Shown: piece after piece, positions 36,230 to 44,430 of the stretch
How positions within the stretch are numbered: position 1 is the first letter of the stretch
How the letters are laid out: every line of letters begins with the position of its first letter
NCBI RefSeq assembly: GCF_900115115.1
Contig: NZ_FOVI01000022.1
Coordinates: forward strand, 1 to 53,144
Origin: Paenimyroides ummariense
Lineage (GTDB): Bacteria > Bacteroidota > Bacteroidia > Flavobacteriales > Flavobacteriaceae
Direction of reading: 5' to 3'
Length of the DNA stretch: 53,144 bases
Made by a program: the position numbers and the translations under genes
Notes under the pieces: model-generated
The model's database searches: none
Told to the model about the DNA's origin: nothing
The model's input: the letters and a program-made list of their open reading frames with translations, nothing else

Positions 36230-36856
36230 ATGGCAAAAATGAAAAAATCAAGTACAAGAATAGATATGACCGCAATGTGTGACGTATCATTCTTATTGCT
36301 AACATTCTTCGTTTTAACCTCTACAGCAAAAACACCAGAAGTTCATCCTGTTGATTTGCCTGCATCTACAAAAGAAACAAAAATTCCATCAGAAGATATA
36401 TTAACTATTACTGTTGGACAGGAAAATGTATTTGTAGGTTTAGCAGGAAGAGAAGATAGAATGGATGTTCTTAGAAGAATGGGGCAGGAATATAATATTG
36501 AATTTTCTGAAGCAGAGTTGAATGCTTTTGCAGGAATGGAAAATTTTGGAGTTGATATTCGTGAAATGAAGAGCTTGTTAGCGAAACCTGCAGGTGAACG
36601 TATGGATAAAGATATTCACAAAGGTGTGCCTTATAAAGATTCTTTAAATAATCAATTGGCGTCTTGGGTACGTAATGCAAGAGAATCATCTTACATTAGA
36701 AAATCTACTGATGAGAAAAAGAACTTCTTAAAAGTAGCTATTAAAGGTGATGCAAACGAGCAGTTTGGTACAGTTAAACAGGTAATTGATATTTTACAAG
36801 AACAACGTCAAAACCGCTTTTACCTTGTTACAGGTTTAAGAACTGATGACTTTTAA
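36230..36856 (+). CDS. exbD: ExbD-type biopolymer transport protein, first copy, 208 aa
   Basis: N-terminal single helix protein of the ExbB-ExbD motor. The proton-carrying Asp18 lies in the conserved DMTAMCDVSFLLLTFFVL (12-29). The periplasmic domain is longer than in E. coli ExbD, with an inserted region about 75-150, a form common in Bacteroidota. It follows exbB by 67 bases and a second exbD by 21. Confidence 0.93.
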   Translation: MAKMKKSSTRIDMTAMCDVSFLLLTFFVLTSTAKTPEVHPVDLPASTKETKIPSEDILTITVGQENVFVGLAGREDRMDVLRRMGQEYNIEFSEAELNAFAGMENFGVDIREMKSLLAKPAGERMDKDIHKGVPYKDSLNNQLASWVRNARESSYIRKSTDEKKNFLKVAIKGDANEQFGTVKQVIDILQEQRQNRFYLVTGLRTDDF

Positions 36857-36877
36857 TCTACTAAAATTTAAAAAGAA

Positions 36878-37414
36878 ATGGCAGAATTAAATACTGGTGG
36901 TAACGAAGGAAAAGGCGGTAAAAAAGTAAGAAGTAAAAAACAAAATGCCGGGGTTGATTTAACAGCCATGGTAGATTTGGCATTCTTATTGATTACGTTC
37001 TTTATGTTAACCACTTCCTTATCTAAACCGCAGTCTATGGACTTGCAAATGCCGGATAAGAAAGATGTTGAAAAAGAGGATCGAATAGATGTAAAAGAGT
37101 CTAAAACGATGACCATACTTTTAGGTAAAGATAATATGTTAAAATATTATGTAGGTATGTTTAGTTCTCCTATTGAAGGACCTACTGATTCAACTTATGG
37201 TAAAAACGGTATAAGAAAAGTTATTTTGCAAAAAATAGCTAATCTAAGAGCTCAAGGTTTAACAGGAGCTGAAGGTCAAATTGTTATTATTAAGGCTACA
37301 GATGAGGCTACTTATACTAATATGATTGATATATTAGATGAAATGGCAATCACTGGAATCGAGGTATATGCAATTAATGATATTACTGATGCTGAAAAAG
37401 CAATAATGCAGTAA
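36878..37414 (+). CDS. exbD: ExbD-type biopolymer transport protein, second copy, 178 aa
   Basis: Second ExbD with a basic N-terminus and the helix VDLTAMVDLAFLLITFFML, Asp33 being the proton carrier. The periplasmic domain differs from the first copy, and the end ATYTNMIDILDEMAITGIEVY is the usual ExbD C-terminal strand-helix (written as ATYTNMIDILDEMA and ITGIEVY). Tandem unequal ExbD genes are usual in this phylum and may form heteromeric motors. Confidence 0.93.
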   Translation: MAELNTGGNEGKGGKKVRSKKQNAGVDLTAMVDLAFLLITFFMLTTSLSKPQSMDLQMPDKKDVEKEDRIDVKESKTMTILLGKDNMLKYYVGMFSSPIEGPTDSTYGKNGIRKVILQKIANLRAQGLTGAEGQIVIIKATDEATYTNMIDILDEMAITGIEVYAINDITDAEKAIMQ

Positions 37415-37439
37415 GCATAAAATAATAAAATAGACTACT

Positions 37440-38324
37440 ATGGCTAATATTAATTTATTTGGAAAGGATTGGATTAACGTTGTGTTTGAAGGTCGTAACA
37501 AAGCGTACGGAGCCTACAAACTACGTCAAGAAAATCCTAAAACAACATTACTAGCATTATTGTTAGGAGTTGTTTGTATTGGTTTGGCTTTTGGTGGATC
37601 GGTAGCTTATAAATCTCTATTTGGTGAAAGATTTGGTAAAGACAAAGATGAAACAGGTGTTGAGATTTTAGATGTGCAATTACCTGAACTTCCAGAGCCT
37701 GAAGAGCCCATCGAAGAGATAAAAGAAGAACCAGTTGTTGAACCTCCAAAAGAGGAACCTGCTGATGCTTCAAAATCTGTTCAAGATGAGAAAAAATTTA
37801 CCGAAATGGAGGTAAAGAAAGATACAGAAGTTAAAAAAGAGGAGCAGAAGTCTCAAAAAGAGTTTGACGATGACACTCAATCTGGTCGTGAGGACAGAAA
37901 AGGTGATGATAAAGGTGATTTTAAAACAAAAGGTGAACAGACCGGGGGTGCTGAATCTGGTTCCAAAGGAAAAGGAAAAGGTGACCAATTTTCTGAAGAA
38001 GATTCAAACAAAGTTCACAGCTTTGTACAGCAAAAAGCTGCACCTAACGAAGGTTTACAAGCTTTCTTTAGCAGCTTTATCCGTAAGTTTAACGCACCAG
38101 ATGTTGGTGGAAATGTAAATGAAATCTCTGTTCGTTTAAAATTTGTTGTAGAAAAAGACGGTTCTTTTACTGATGTTCAAGTATCAGGAGCAGATCCGCA
38201 CAACATGGGTAGAGAAGCCATTAGAGTATTGAAATCAATGCCTAAATGGAAACCAGCAGAGCACAATGGTAAAAAAGTGCGTTCAAGTTTTACATTACCT
38301 ATTAAAGTTAGAGTAAATAACTAG
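37440..38324 (+). CDS. tonB: Energy transducer TonB, first copy, 294 aa
   Basis: Links the ExbB-ExbD motor to TonB-dependent receptors. A cytoplasmic N-terminal block LFGKDWINVVFEGRNKAYGA, then KLRQENPK, precedes the membrane helix (about 36-57). A Pro/Glu- then Lys/Asp/Gly-rich spacer (about 75-185) follows, and the C-terminal TonB domain (about 200-294) ends with AIRVLKSMPKWKPAEHNGKK and FTLPIKVRV. Its stop is one base before the ATG of the next gene. Confidence 0.94.
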   Translation: MANINLFGKDWINVVFEGRNKAYGAYKLRQENPKTTLLALLLGVVCIGLAFGGSVAYKSLFGERFGKDKDETGVEILDVQLPELPEPEEPIEEIKEEPVVEPPKEEPADASKSVQDEKKFTEMEVKKDTEVKKEEQKSQKEFDDDTQSGREDRKGDDKGDFKTKGEQTGGAESGSKGKGKGDQFSEEDSNKVHSFVQQKAAPNEGLQAFFSSFIRKFNAPDVGGNVNEISVRLKFVVEKDGSFTDVQVSGADPHNMGREAIRVLKSMPKWKPAEHNGKKVRSSFTLPIKVRVNN

Positions 38325-38325
38325 T

Positions 38326-38556
38326 ATGTTAGAAAACTTTATAAATAATTTTAAACAAAAATCGCTTTTACAGCGATTTTTGTTCTTTATTGGTTTGGTG
38401 TTCCTAATTCTGTATTTTGTATTGGGATGTATGTTTATTTTTTGGAAAAGCATTCCGTTAGAATTATCGTATAACCGCAGGCTACTCTTTGGAATACTGC
38501 TCATTGTGTACAGTATCTTCAGATTTTTTAGAATCATAAATATAAGACAAGATTAA
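38326..38556 (+). CDS. Small two-helix membrane protein, 76 aa
   Basis: It begins one base after the tonB stop (TAG T ATG), so re-initiation is likely. Two hydrophobic segments (about 18-40 and 51-66) are joined by a loop; the C-terminal RRLLFGILLIVYSIFRFFRI motif recurs in small proteins of flavobacteria at this site. The first 20 codons contain a perfect terminator-like hairpin. Function unknown; the placement between two tonB genes suggests envelope association only by context. Confidence 0.7.
   Translation: MLENFINNFKQKSLLQRFLFFIGLVFLILYFVLGCMFIFWKSIPLELSYNRRLLFGILLIVYSIFRFFRIINIRQD
38356..38388 (+). terminator. Terminator-like hairpin inside the small ORF after tonB
   Basis: Perfect 11-bp stem (38356-38366 with 38372-38382) and a 5-base loop, with T-rich sequence from 38377 on. 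It lies about 32 bases past the tonB stop but inside codons 11-20 of the 76-residue ORF. Confidence 0.7.
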
Positions 38557-38698
38557 TTTCTTGTCATTTTTGTTTTACTATATACTAAATAAAATATATT
38601 TACGTTAATCTGTAAATGAGTGTTTATATTTTGTATATTTAGTTAAAACATTTTTATATGGTCTGATTTTTACGCTTTAACTTAAAAACATTTTAATT

Positions 38699-39580
38699 AT
38701 GAGTAGTTTAAATTTATTTGGAAAAGAGTGGTTAAATATTGTATTTGAAAACCGCAACAAACTTTACGGAGCGTACAAATTACGCCAGGAAAGTACTAAA
38801 ACAACTTTTACGGCTTTGGCTATTGGCATAGGATTGTTAGGTTCTATTTTTGGAAGCTCTTATCTGTATGCATCTAAAAGTAATCCGAGAGTAATTGAGT
38901 ATATATTAGAAAATGATCCTGTTGTTCCAGATATTGTTGATCCAATAGTTGAGAAACCACCTGTAGAAAAACCAGCAGATATTGAGAAATCGGTTGAGAA
39001 AGTTATCGAAAAGTCAACAGTAAAAGATGTCATGGAAAATAAAAAATTTGTAGAAATGACAGCGGCTAAAGACAATGATGTTATAGATGATAAACTAAAA
39101 GCACAAAAAGATTTTAACGATAATATAAATTCAGGTCAAAATAATACCAAAGCACATACTGACGGTACTTTAAATAAAGATGGAAGAGAATCTGGTGATA
39201 TAGATACCGGAAAAAATATAAAATCTGGCGATGGTGATAGTACAGAAGGAAACACAACTTCAAAAGGAAATGAAATAGTTACGTTAGTTCAAAAGAAAGC
39301 TATGCCAAATGAAGGTTTTGAAAAATTCTTTGAATCATATATCAGAAAATTTTCTAAGGATGTTGGAGGTAATGCAACAGAAATGGTAGTTAAGCTAAAA
39401 TTTGTTGTAGAAAAAGACGGATCGTTTACAGACATAAAAATCATTGAAGATAAGCATGGTTTGGGTAACGAAGCAATCCGCGTTTTAAAGTCAATGCCAA
39501 AATGGAAAGCAGCACAACATAACGGTAGAACGGTTCGCTCTCAATTTACCTTACCAATTAAAGTTAAAGTAAATAACTAA
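38699..39580 (+). CDS. tonB: Energy transducer TonB, second copy, 293 aa
   Basis: Paralogue of the TonB gene at 37440 with the same order: cytoplasmic block LFGKEWLNIVFENRNKLYGA then KLRQES, a membrane helix (about 36-56), a Pro/Glu/Lys-rich then Asn/Asp/Gly-rich spacer and a C-terminal TonB domain ending AIRVLKSMPKWKAAQHNGRT and FTLPIKVKV. The ends are very similar and the spacer much less so, which points to tandem duplication. It has a separate 142-base upstream gap and a strong terminator. Confidence 0.93.
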   Translation: MSSLNLFGKEWLNIVFENRNKLYGAYKLRQESTKTTFTALAIGIGLLGSIFGSSYLYASKSNPRVIEYILENDPVVPDIVDPIVEKPPVEKPADIEKSVEKVIEKSTVKDVMENKKFVEMTAAKDNDVIDDKLKAQKDFNDNINSGQNNTKAHTDGTLNKDGRESGDIDTGKNIKSGDGDSTEGNTTSKGNEIVTLVQKKAMPNEGFEKFFESYIRKFSKDVGGNATEMVVKLKFVVEKDGSFTDIKIIEDKHGLGNEAIRVLKSMPKWKAAQHNGRTVRSQFTLPIKVKVNN

Positions 39581-39583
39581 AAA

Positions 39584-39618
39584 GAAACCCGCTATTTAAA
39601 AGCGGGTTTCTTATTTTT
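39584..39618 (+). terminator. Terminator after the second tonB
   Basis: Perfect 10-bp stem (39584-39593 with 39601-39610) with a T-rich tail. Confidence 0.88.
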
Positions 39619-39760
39619 TGTAAACATATTATTTGCAATTTAACGTAAGGTAAAACCATTTTTACTGCATCAATAATTTTTGTTTGTTAAAAATGCAAAA
39701 TTTGTAAAGTTTATTAAAAAAAAAATTAGTAGATTTAGCAATCAATTAATATCTAAAATT

Positions 39761-40651
39761 ATGAAGCAGATAATTTGGTCTGTGTTGGGGTTAAGCCTTT
39801 TAATTTCTTGTAAAAAAGAAAGTAAAGATGGGGTTGCAGAAGTGAAAGAAGCGTACGACAGAGGAACAACAGAAATGTATGTAGAATCGTCGGTTTATCC
39901 TATAGTTGAAGATATTAATCAGGTTTTTAAAACCTATTACAACAATGCCGATATAAAATTAAAGATGCTTTCGCAGAACGAAATTTTAAATTCGGTTTAT
40001 AAAGATTCTGGTCGTTTGGCAGTAATGCCAAAGTCGTTCACGGCAAAAGAGCTAGAAGCTTTCAAAGGTCGCGTGGTGCCTAAAATAACACCGATTGCAA
40101 AAGATGCAGTATTGTTCATCACACAAAAAAACGCTACGGATACATTAATTAATTATAAACAGGTTATTGATATTTTTAAAGGAACTAAAAAATCCGATAA
40201 AATATTTGTTTTTCACGATGCCAATTCAAACATTGTAGATCAAATTAAAACAGATGCCCGCGTAAGTGAGTTAAGCAAGAATGTTTATTATGTAAAAACA
40301 GTCGGAGAAATTGTATCATATATTAATAAAAATAAAAATGCTGTTGGTGTGGTTGGTATCAATTGGATGCTTCAGCCCGATGAAAAAATAAAAGAAGGTA
40401 TTAAGCAGTTGCGTTCTATGTTGGTTTATAACGATTCGTTAAAAAATTATTATGCACCATCGCAAAGTACCATTGCAGATAATACTTATCCGTTAATAAG
40501 AACAATAAATATTATAGACGTTCAGGGAAAAACAGGTTTAGGTACCGGTTTTGCAAGTTTCGCAGCTTCAGACAAAGGACAGCGTATTGTTTTAAAATCG
40601 GGTTTAATGCCGGTAACTTTACCAAAACGTGAAATTAACATAGTAGAATAA
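39761..40651 (+). CDS. PstS-like phosphate-type substrate-binding lipoprotein, 296 aa
   Basis: Lipoprotein signal: MKQIIWSVLGLSLLISC, with Cys17 as lipid site. The mature part resembles PstS/PBP-like-2 domains (PIVEDINQVFKTYYNNADIK, FKGTKKSDKIFVFHDANS, YPLIRTINII and FASFAASDKGQRIVLKSG). It probably binds phosphate or another oxyanion at the cell surface, but no ABC transporter genes are adjacent. I chose ATG 39761 because the longer reading from 39680 gives an unsuited Lys-rich extension in front of the signal. Confidence 0.82.
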   Translation: MKQIIWSVLGLSLLISCKKESKDGVAEVKEAYDRGTTEMYVESSVYPIVEDINQVFKTYYNNADIKLKMLSQNEILNSVYKDSGRLAVMPKSFTAKELEAFKGRVVPKITPIAKDAVLFITQKNATDTLINYKQVIDIFKGTKKSDKIFVFHDANSNIVDQIKTDARVSELSKNVYYVKTVGEIVSYINKNKNAVGVVGINWMLQPDEKIKEGIKQLRSMLVYNDSLKNYYAPSQSTIADNTYPLIRTINIIDVQGKTGLGTGFASFAASDKGQRIVLKSGLMPVTLPKREINIVE

Positions 40652-40679
40652 ATAAGGTTTTTCAATATAATTGTAAATT

Positions 40680-42338
40680 ATGAATAAAAAAATTACCCTA
40701 AGTTTAGCTTTATTATCATTCATTTTTAGTGCAAACGCACAGAGTAGTGCTAATGATATTGATACGGCAATCAAGTACGGTCGTTACGATGTTGCAAAAA
40801 AAGAATTATATAGGCTTATTAGATCACAACCAAACCAAGGAAAAAACTTTTATCGTTTAGGGGTAATTCATTTAAACGAGAATAATCAAGATTCGGCAAA
40901 TTATTACTTTAAACAAGGGTTAAGAGCCGTTAAAGATGTTGATGTTAACAATCTTGGATTGGGTAAATTAGGTTTACTTACACAGAAAGATAAAGAAGCG
41001 AAATCAAAGTTTAATGCAGCAACTTTAAATATTGGGCCAAAAGATTATCAAACTTATTTGGATATTGCACACGCTTATACCTTCGCTCCAAAACCTGATT
41101 TCGATTTGGCATTAGAATTTGTGAACAAAGCATTGTTCGTAAATTTAGAAACTCCGGAACCGCACATTGCCCGTGGAGATATTTACTTTGCAGAAAAACG
41201 TTTTGTTGATGCACGCCGTGTTTATTATGAAACATCGAAAAGATTTCCAAATAGTCATTTGCCTAAAATGAAGCTGGCTGATGTTTTACGTGCAGGTAAT
41301 GAGTTTGAAGATGCTATTAAAGTATATGATACCATTGTTTCTAAAGATCCTGCTTATGCTGATGTTTACAAGCAGTTGGCATTAACCCATGCAGATTACG
41401 CGCGTTTTAAAGACGATAAAGCTCTTTTACAGCCTGGTGTAGAAAACTATTTCAAATACCACGGAATGATTGGTGAAAGTATGGATGTTGATAACGAATT
41501 GGCTGCATACTTAATCAAAAATAAAGATTACAAGGCTTTAGGAGATTTAGTTAGAACAAAATGGTACACACGTGGAGATAACTTCTTTATGTACCGTTAC
41601 CGTGCAATTGCCGATTTCCAAAACGGTAAATTTTTAGACGCTAAAGAAAACATCAACATGTATTTTGATGTTCAGGATAAAAAAGATCAATTATTGCCAA
41701 TCGATTATTTATACAAAGGATTGTCAGAATTAGAAGCTTCTCGTAAAGAAGACGGAACTTTTAACGAAGCGGTTTATAAAAAATCGATCGATGAAATGGC
41801 AAAAGCGGTTAAAGAAAATCCTAAATTGGGAGTTGCTTTACACGAATTGGGAATGGATTTGTTTAAAGACGAACATTTTGAACAAGCTTATTTTGTGTTC
41901 GATTTAGCTTCTAAAGACGAAAAATCGCCTTACTACGTGTACGATATGTATTACAAAGGAAACGCTTTGTACATGGCAAGCGATAAACCAATGTTTAACG
42001 ATCAGTTACAAAAAGCAAAAACCGATTTAGACAGCTCATTAAAGAAAACGCCAACTTTTGAGGCTTATTTAATCAGCGCGCGCGTAAACAGAAACTTGAA
42101 TACGCCAACATCTTTAGCTAAAATGGAAAAAGATTACGAAGGATTTATCGATTTGTTAACTCAGAAAGGATTTGCAAACGATGCTGCTTTTAAAGATGCT
42201 TTAATTGAAGCTTACACCATGATTGGTAATTACAACCAAACTACAAACAAAGCAAAAGCAACAAGTTCTTTCCAAAAAGTACTACGATTAGATTCTAGTA
42301 ACGAGTACGCAAGAAAGCAAGTGCAAAACGCTAAATAG
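40680..42338 (+). CDS. Secreted TPR-repeat protein, 552 aa
   Basis: Signal peptide at residues 1-20 (FIFSANA before Gln). The remainder is helical with several TPR-like repeats: near 25-60 (AIKYGRYDVAKKELYRLIRS), 125-160, 160-195 (ARGDIYFAEKRFVDARRVYY) and 195-235, then further helical pairs. TPR proteins act as scaffolds. It follows the PstS-like gene by 28 bases and may be co-transcribed; a strong terminator follows. The binding partner is unknown. Confidence 0.85.
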   Translation: MNKKITLSLALLSFIFSANAQSSANDIDTAIKYGRYDVAKKELYRLIRSQPNQGKNFYRLGVIHLNENNQDSANYYFKQGLRAVKDVDVNNLGLGKLGLLTQKDKEAKSKFNAATLNIGPKDYQTYLDIAHAYTFAPKPDFDLALEFVNKALFVNLETPEPHIARGDIYFAEKRFVDARRVYYETSKRFPNSHLPKMKLADVLRAGNEFEDAIKVYDTIVSKDPAYADVYKQLALTHADYARFKDDKALLQPGVENYFKYHGMIGESMDVDNELAAYLIKNKDYKALGDLVRTKWYTRGDNFFMYRYRAIADFQNGKFLDAKENINMYFDVQDKKDQLLPIDYLYKGLSELEASRKEDGTFNEAVYKKSIDEMAKAVKENPKLGVALHELGMDLFKDEHFEQAYFVFDLASKDEKSPYYVYDMYYKGNALYMASDKPMFNDQLQKAKTDLDSSLKKTPTFEAYLISARVNRNLNTPTSLAKMEKDYEGFIDLLTQKGFANDAAFKDALIEAYTMIGNYNQTTNKAKATSSFQKVLRLDSSNEYARKQVQNAK

Positions 42339-42344
42339 ATAATG

Positions 42345-42374
42345 AAAGAGCAACTTAACGGTTGCTCTTTTTTT
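42345..42374 (+). terminator. Terminator after the TPR gene
   Basis: Perfect 10-bp stem (42345-42354 with 42361-42370, 6-base loop) and a T-run to 42374. Confidence 0.88.
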
Positions 42375-42400
42375 ATGAAAAATTTTTACGATAACTATTG

Positions 42401-42408
42401 TATCTTTG
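42401..42408 (+). promoter_or_regulatory. Promoter -7 box (TATCTTTG) for queE
   Basis: Exact TAnnTTTG match 14 bases before ATG 42423, downstream of the preceding terminator. Confidence 0.6.
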
Positions 42409-42422
42409 CAGAAAATATTAAA

Positions 42423-43040
42423 ATGACAACTACAGAAACTATCGTTGATAAATTACCTTTAATGGAAGCTTTTTACACCATTCAAGGCGAAGGTTTTTAT
42501 ACCGGTCACGCGGCGTATTTTATCCGTTTGGCAGGATGCGATGTTGGTTGCCATTGGTGTGATGTAAAAGAAAGTTGGGACGAAAACCTGCATCCTAAAA
42601 TTTTGGTAAGCGATATTGTTTCGCAAGCCGAAGATAACGGTAAATTGGTTGTGATTACAGGTGGCGAACCATTGATGTGGAATTTAGATCATCTTACCTC
42701 AAAATTAAAAGAGAAGGGAATTCAAACCAATATTGAAACATCAGGAGCTTATGAACTATCTGGTTTTTGGGATTGGATCTGTTTGTCGCCAAAGAAAAAG
42801 AAACTGCCTACACAAAGTGTTTACGATGCTGCGAACGAGTTAAAATGTATTATTTACAATCATCACGATTTTAAATTTGCTGAAGAACAAGCTGCCAAAG
42901 TAAACAAAAATGCTAAATTATATTTGCAGGTAGAGTGGGGTAAGAAGGAAGAAATGCTGCCTTTAGTTATTGATTATGTAAAGAATAATCCTAAATGGGC
43001 AATTTCTACTCAAACTCATAAATATTTGGATATTCCTTAA
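42423..43040 (+). CDS. queE: 7-carboxy-7-deazaguanine synthase QueE, 205 aa
   Basis: Radical SAM enzyme that converts 6-carboxy-tetrahydropterin to 7-carboxy-7-deazaguanine in queuosine synthesis. The 4Fe-4S cluster cysteines are Cys39, Cys43 and Cys46 in AGCDVGCHWCDVKESW; the EAFYTIQGEGFYTG start and VVITGGEPLMW are QueE-like. I chose ATG 42423: a longer reading from 42342 would pass through a terminator and the promoter box. No other que genes are adjacent. Confidence 0.93.
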   Translation: MTTTETIVDKLPLMEAFYTIQGEGFYTGHAAYFIRLAGCDVGCHWCDVKESWDENLHPKILVSDIVSQAEDNGKLVVITGGEPLMWNLDHLTSKLKEKGIQTNIETSGAYELSGFWDWICLSPKKKKLPTQSVYDAANELKCIIYNHHDFKFAEEQAAKVNKNAKLYLQVEWGKKEEMLPLVIDYVKNNPKWAISTQTHKYLDIP

Positions 43041-43068
43041 AATATTTTAATTTTACCTTAAAAAAGTT

Positions 43069-43464
43069 ATGAAGAAAATTATGTTATTGGTGATGCTGTT
43101 TGTCGCAACGAACAGTTTTGCCCAAGCTAATAAAACCGATGTGATTAAACTGGTTGAATTATCGGGTGAAGTGCAAGAGTTTTACAATATTGCCGACGAG
43201 ATTTCTAAGCAGCTTTCTGTGAACAATCGTGAAAGTTTTAAAAAGGATATGGAACCTTTAATTGCCAAGCAGAAAAAGAATTTGATTGCTTATTATTCAC
43301 AAAATTTATCACAAAGCGAGGTTGAGAATTTAATTGAGTTTTACCAGACACCATTGGCAAAGAAATTCATGATGATCAAACAAAATTATGCTACGGTTTT
43401 AAGCAATAAATCAGAAGATTTTAAAAGCGAAATACAAGGCATTATAATGAAATATATGATGTAA
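43069..43464 (+). CDS. Secreted DUF2059-like protein, 131 aa
   Basis: Signal peptide at residues 1-19 (TNSFA before Gln). The helical mature part shows the DUF2059-type pattern SQSEVENLIEFYQTPLAKKF near 84-103. Function unknown. It is 28 bases downstream of queE and may be co-transcribed; a strong bidirectional hairpin overlaps its stop. Confidence 0.78.
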   Translation: MKKIMLLVMLFVATNSFAQANKTDVIKLVELSGEVQEFYNIADEISKQLSVNNRESFKKDMEPLIAKQKKNLIAYYSQNLSQSEVENLIEFYQTPLAKKFMMIKQNYATVLSNKSEDFKSEIQGIIMKYMM

Positions 43465-43490
43465 AAAGAGAAGCAGCTGCTTCTCTTTTT
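43463..43490. terminator. Bidirectional terminator
   Basis: Perfect 28-base palindrome centred between 43476 and 43477, with A- and T-runs at its ends; it starts within the stop codon of the preceding gene. Confidence 0.85.
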
Positions 43491-43504
43491 TATTCAAGTT
43501 TCTG

Positions 43505-43590
43505 TAGTTTTATCAAACACAGATTTTTAAGATTAAAAGGGATTTTAAATTTGTGAGAATCTGTGAAATTCGTGGTAAAAAATCTACGTA
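43505..43590. repeat. Dispersed-repeat-like intergenic segment
   Basis: AT-rich stretch with a phrase repeated in variants (TTTGTGAGAATCTGTG, then AAATTCGTGG), before the end of the methyltransferase gene. This wording resembles a degenerate non-coding repeat that I recall from other flavobacterial genomes. No ORF is present. Its copy number in this genome is unknown. Confidence 0.4.
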
Positions 43591-43592
43591 AT

Positions 43593-44303
43593 TTATTTTG
43601 TAATTCTAGCCAGATAATCAAAATTAGATCCTTCTAAAATCAACTCGCAGTTTAAATTTTGAGCTATACAGGCATTTTGCAACGTATTAAAATCTAAATA
43701 CAACCAATTAAAAGGTTCTTCATTTTCGCCTTTGTATGATATGTTAAATGTAAGTTCGCCATAGTAATCGCCGTACATAGGAATCCATTTTCCACCGTCA
43801 TCGTCTTCATCAAACATATAAATAATGTCCGAACTGTCAATTAAAATTTGTCCGTTATCTGTCAGTAAACTTTTTAATTTAGATAGGTATTGATCGATAT
43901 TCTTCAATCTGCCAAAAATTCCGGTTCCATTCATCAATAACAAAATAGTATCGAACTTTTCAGATTCATCAACTTGTAAAATATCAATCTGCATCGCATT
44001 TTCAACACCACGAATTTTACAGGTTTCAACAGCATTTGCAGATATATCAATCGCTAAAACATTCAAACCTTTTTCCTGTAAATACAGTGCATGACTTCCA
44101 GCACCGCATCCAACATCCAAAACACTTCCTTTGGCAAGTTTTAATGCTTTTTGTTCTAATTTAGGCATATCTTTAAAGGATCTAAAAAGATAAGAAACGT
44201 CCATTTCATCGGCTTCGCTAATGTTTGTTTCGGTAATTAAATTTTCGGGCTGATTATTTTGAACATAATCCAGCATTGCTTTGCCAAAAAGATCTTTAAA
44301 CAT
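43593..44303 (-). CDS. Class I SAM-dependent methyltransferase, 236 aa
   Basis: Rossmann-type methyltransferase. Motif I is VLDVGCGAGSHALYLQEKGL and the next acidic strand is VLAIDIS; IDSSDIIYMFDEDD is near motif IV. The N-terminal ~45 residues include PYLFRSF-like VSYLFRSFKDMPKLEQKAL. The substrate is unknown. ATG 44303 (MFKDLFGKAML) is preferred over 44327, which adds only eight poorly fitting residues. Confidence 0.85.
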   Translation of the reverse strand: MFKDLFGKAMLDYVQNNQPENLITETNISEADEMDVSYLFRSFKDMPKLEQKALKLAKGSVLDVGCGAGSHALYLQEKGLNVLAIDISANAVETCKIRGVENAMQIDILQVDESEKFDTILLLMNGTGIFGRLKNIDQYLSKLKSLLTDNGQILIDSSDIIYMFDEDDDGGKWIPMYGDYYGELTFNISYKGENEEPFNWLYLDFNTLQNACIAQNLNCELILEGSNFDYLARITK

Positions 44304-44407
44304 ATAATTGTTTTTTTGTAACCACATAGTAACTTAGTTTTAATCTTTAATAAAAACTATGAAAATTCTATATGGTTAAAAGTTTAAATGTAGGTATTTA
44401 TTTTTTG

Positions 44408-44415
44408 TAATTTTG
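44408..44415 (+). promoter_or_regulatory. Promoter -7 box (TAATTTTG) for the YkgJ-type gene
   Basis: Exact TAnnTTTG match 15 bases before ATG 44431. Confidence 0.55.
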
Positions 44416-44430
44416 TATTTTAAAATTGCA

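Noticed and set aside
39680..39760. Longer start for the PstS-like lipoprotein
   Set aside because: The added residues are Lys/Phe-rich and would block the lipoprotein signal that begins at 39761.
42342..42422. Longer queE start at 42342
   Set aside because: It would translate through the preceding terminator and the TATCTTTG promoter box; ATG 42423 fits the family start.
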